Shown here one piece after another: positions 5,142 to 6,459 of a stretch of DNA of 6,459 nt. The stretch is from the NCBI GenBank assembly GCA_964547415.1, contig CAZJNX010000241.1, positions 1-6,459 on the forward strand, read 5' to 3'. The number at the start of each line of letters is the position of its first letter. The first letter of the stretch is position 1. Below the pieces are notes generated by a model. The model did not search any database. It was given only the letters and a program-made list of their open reading frames with translations, and was not told the DNA's origin. This DNA is from CAZJNX01 sp964547415 (GTDB taxonomy: Bacteria; Pseudomonadota; Alphaproteobacteria; Rhizobiales; Amorphaceae). The translations under genes and the position numbers were made by a program.

Positions 5142-6459
5142 ATGAACCAGCTGATGCCGAAGTTCGGGCTCGGTGCCGACGTGGAGCGCGTGGAGGACGT
5201 CGCCCTCGTCACCGGGCACGGCCACTACGTCGGCGACTACCACCCGGACGGGCTCGTTCACGCCGTCCTCGTGCGCTCGCCCATCGCCGCCGGGCGGTTC
5301 TCCATCACCGGCGGCCTCGACGCGGCGCGGACAGCGCCCGGCGTCCACCTGGTGCTGACGGCGGACGACGTCGTCCACCTCGGCCCGCTCCCCTGCAAGG
5401 GCGGCAAGCAGCAGGCCGACGGGTCGGACACGCCCGTGCCCGACCGCCCGGTCCTGTGCCGCGACGTGGTCCGCCACGTGGGCGACCCGGTGGCGATGGT
5501 GGTGGCCGATACCGAGGAGCAGGCGGCGGACGCGGCCGAGCTCATCGAGATCGACTGGCAGCCGGCGCCCGGCGTCGTCGATGCGGGCGAGGCGCTGAAG
5601 GACGGCGCGCCCCTCGTGTGGCCCGAGGCCGGCAGCAACCGCGCCTTCCGCTATGCCCACGGCGACGAGGCGGCGACGACGGCCGCCTTCGAGAAGGCCG
5701 CCCACGTGGCCCGGCTCGAGATCGTCAACAACCGCCTCGTGACCAACTACATGGAGACCCGCGGCGCCGTCGGCGAGTACGACGGCGGCACCGGCCGCTA
5801 CCGCCTCACCGTCGGCAGCCAGGGCGGCCACTCCATGAAGCACATCGTCGCCAACGACATCCTGAAGGTGGAGCCGGACCGCCTGCAGGTGGTGACGCCG
5901 GACGTCGGCGGCGGCTTCGGCACCAAGATCTTCGTCTACCCGGAATACCCGCTCGTCCTCGTGGCGGCCGAGAGGCTCGGCCGCCCGGTGAAGTGGATCT
6001 CCTCCCGCTCCGAGGCCTTCCAGTCGGACAGCCAGGGCCGCGACAACATCACGCTGGCCGAAGTCGCCATGGACGAGAGCGGCCGGTTCACCGCCCTCAA
6101 GGTGGACCTCAAGGCCAACATGGGCGCCTACCTCAGCCAGATGGGCCCGCACATTCCCTGGGTCGGCACCACCATGGCGCCCGGGCTCTACGACATCCCG
6201 GTGATGTGGGTGACGATCGACGGCGTCTTCACCAACACCGTGCCGGTGGACGCCTACCGCGGCGCGGGCCGGCCCGAGGCGGCGTACGTGATCGAGCGGC
6301 TGGTGGACGAGGCGGCGCGGGTGGTCGGCAAGTCGCCCGCCGACATGCGCCGCCTCAACTTCATCAAGCCCGAACAGATGCCCTACAAGACCGCCGCCGG
6401 GCGCACCTACGACACCGGCGAGTTCGAGGGCCACATGAACCGCGCCCTCGAGGTGATCG
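5142..6459 (+). CDS. Xanthine dehydrogenase-family molybdopterin-binding large subunit, form II CoxL-like (3' end outside window)
   Basis: The frame is open to the window end, giving 439 residues of a protein usually about 770-800 long. An N-terminal a/b-hammerhead domain opens with RVEDVALVTGHGHYVGDY (16-33) and includes RHVGDPVAMVVADT (111-124). The molybdopterin domain follows: METRGAVGEYD (204-214, the usual MEPRxAxxEYD), SQGGH (226-230) with the cofactor-loop Gln, DVGGGFGTK (254-262), and AYRGAGRPEAAYVIERLVDE (371-390). These subunits hydroxylate carbon centres using a molybdenum-pterin cofactor, partnered by an FAD subunit and a 2Fe-2S subunit in the cytoplasm. True CO dehydrogenase carries AYxCSFR with a Mo/Cu-bound Cys; AYRGAGR at 6252-6272 marks the form II group, whose substrates are mostly unknown. 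No partner gene lies upstream, so they are expected downstream. The start follows GGGAGG. MET in place of MEP is a minor variation. Confidence 0.92.
   Translation, partial: MNQLMPKFGLGADVERVEDVALVTGHGHYVGDYHPDGLVHAVLVRSPIAAGRFSITGGLDAARTAPGVHLVLTADDVVHLGPLPCKGGKQQADGSDTPVPDRPVLCRDVVRHVGDPVAMVVADTEEQAADAAELIEIDWQPAPGVVDAGEALKDGAPLVWPEAGSNRAFRYAHGDEAATTAAFEKAAHVARLEIVNNRLVTNYMETRGAVGEYDGGTGRYRLTVGSQGGHSMKHIVANDILKVEPDRLQVVTPDVGGGFGTKIFVYPEYPLVLVAAERLGRPVKWISSRSEAFQSDSQGRDNITLAEVAMDESGRFTALKVDLKANMGAYLSQMGPHIPWVGTTMAPGLYDIPVMWVTIDGVFTNTVPVDAYRGAGRPEAAYVIERLVDEAARVVGKSPADMRRLNFIKPEQMPYKTAAGRTYDTGEFEGHMNRALEVI

Noticed and set aside
6252..6272. Annotation as true aerobic CO dehydrogenase (coxL)
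   Set aside because: The diagnostic Cys-containing AYxCSFR loop is absent; AYRGAGR indicates form II.
5049..6434. Long minus-strand open frame (461 codons) opposite the molybdoenzyme
   Set aside because: The plus-strand frame carries unmistakable family motifs across the same stretch, and the antisense product is His/Val/Gly/Arg-rich low-information sequence.

Overview
The window is very GC-rich, about 75% in the parts I counted. It reads like the chromosome of a high-GC alphaproteobacterium, probably a Hyphomicrobiales-like or related marine/soil lineage. That placement is inferred from base composition, gene families and the density of spurious antisense frames; no rRNA or marker gene is present to confirm it. 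I see no tRNA, rRNA, CRISPR array, insertion sequence or integrase.

Layout. Positions 2-1957 (+) hold the 3' end of a large secreted protein: two VCBS-type beta-sandwich repeats followed by a C-terminal calcium-loop (FG-GAP-type) region that I resolve into seven units, probably a closed beta-propeller. Positions 1958-2133 are a convergent spacer with two GC hairpins. Positions 2134-2982 (-) encode an exported metallo-beta-lactamase-fold protein with an altered metal motif (HAHSTH). A divergent spacer follows, with a promoter-like sequence for that gene. Then come three co-directional + strand genes: a 59-residue C-terminally anchored membrane protein (3142-3321), a ferritin-like four-helix protein (3355-3807), and an Acg-type nitroreductase-fold flavoprotein (3909-4967). 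A strong hairpin follows the last of these. From 5142 to the window end is the N-terminal half of a molybdopterin-binding large subunit of the xanthine dehydrogenase/CO dehydrogenase family, carrying AYRGAGR, the signature of form II CoxL-like proteins rather than true CO dehydrogenase.

How the genes relate. The small membrane protein, ferritin-like protein and Acg-like protein could form a small redox or stress locus, but hairpins between them and a 101-bp gap before the Acg gene mean one transcript is not assured. The molybdoenzyme appears to start its own unit, with its partner FAD and iron-sulfur subunits presumably downstream. The VCBS protein and the MBL-fold protein appear to be independent of these and of each other. 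I do not find convincing evidence of a wholly new system. The best leads are the seven-unit propeller with split closure and a late GC drop, the MBL motif substitution, and the redox gene trio.
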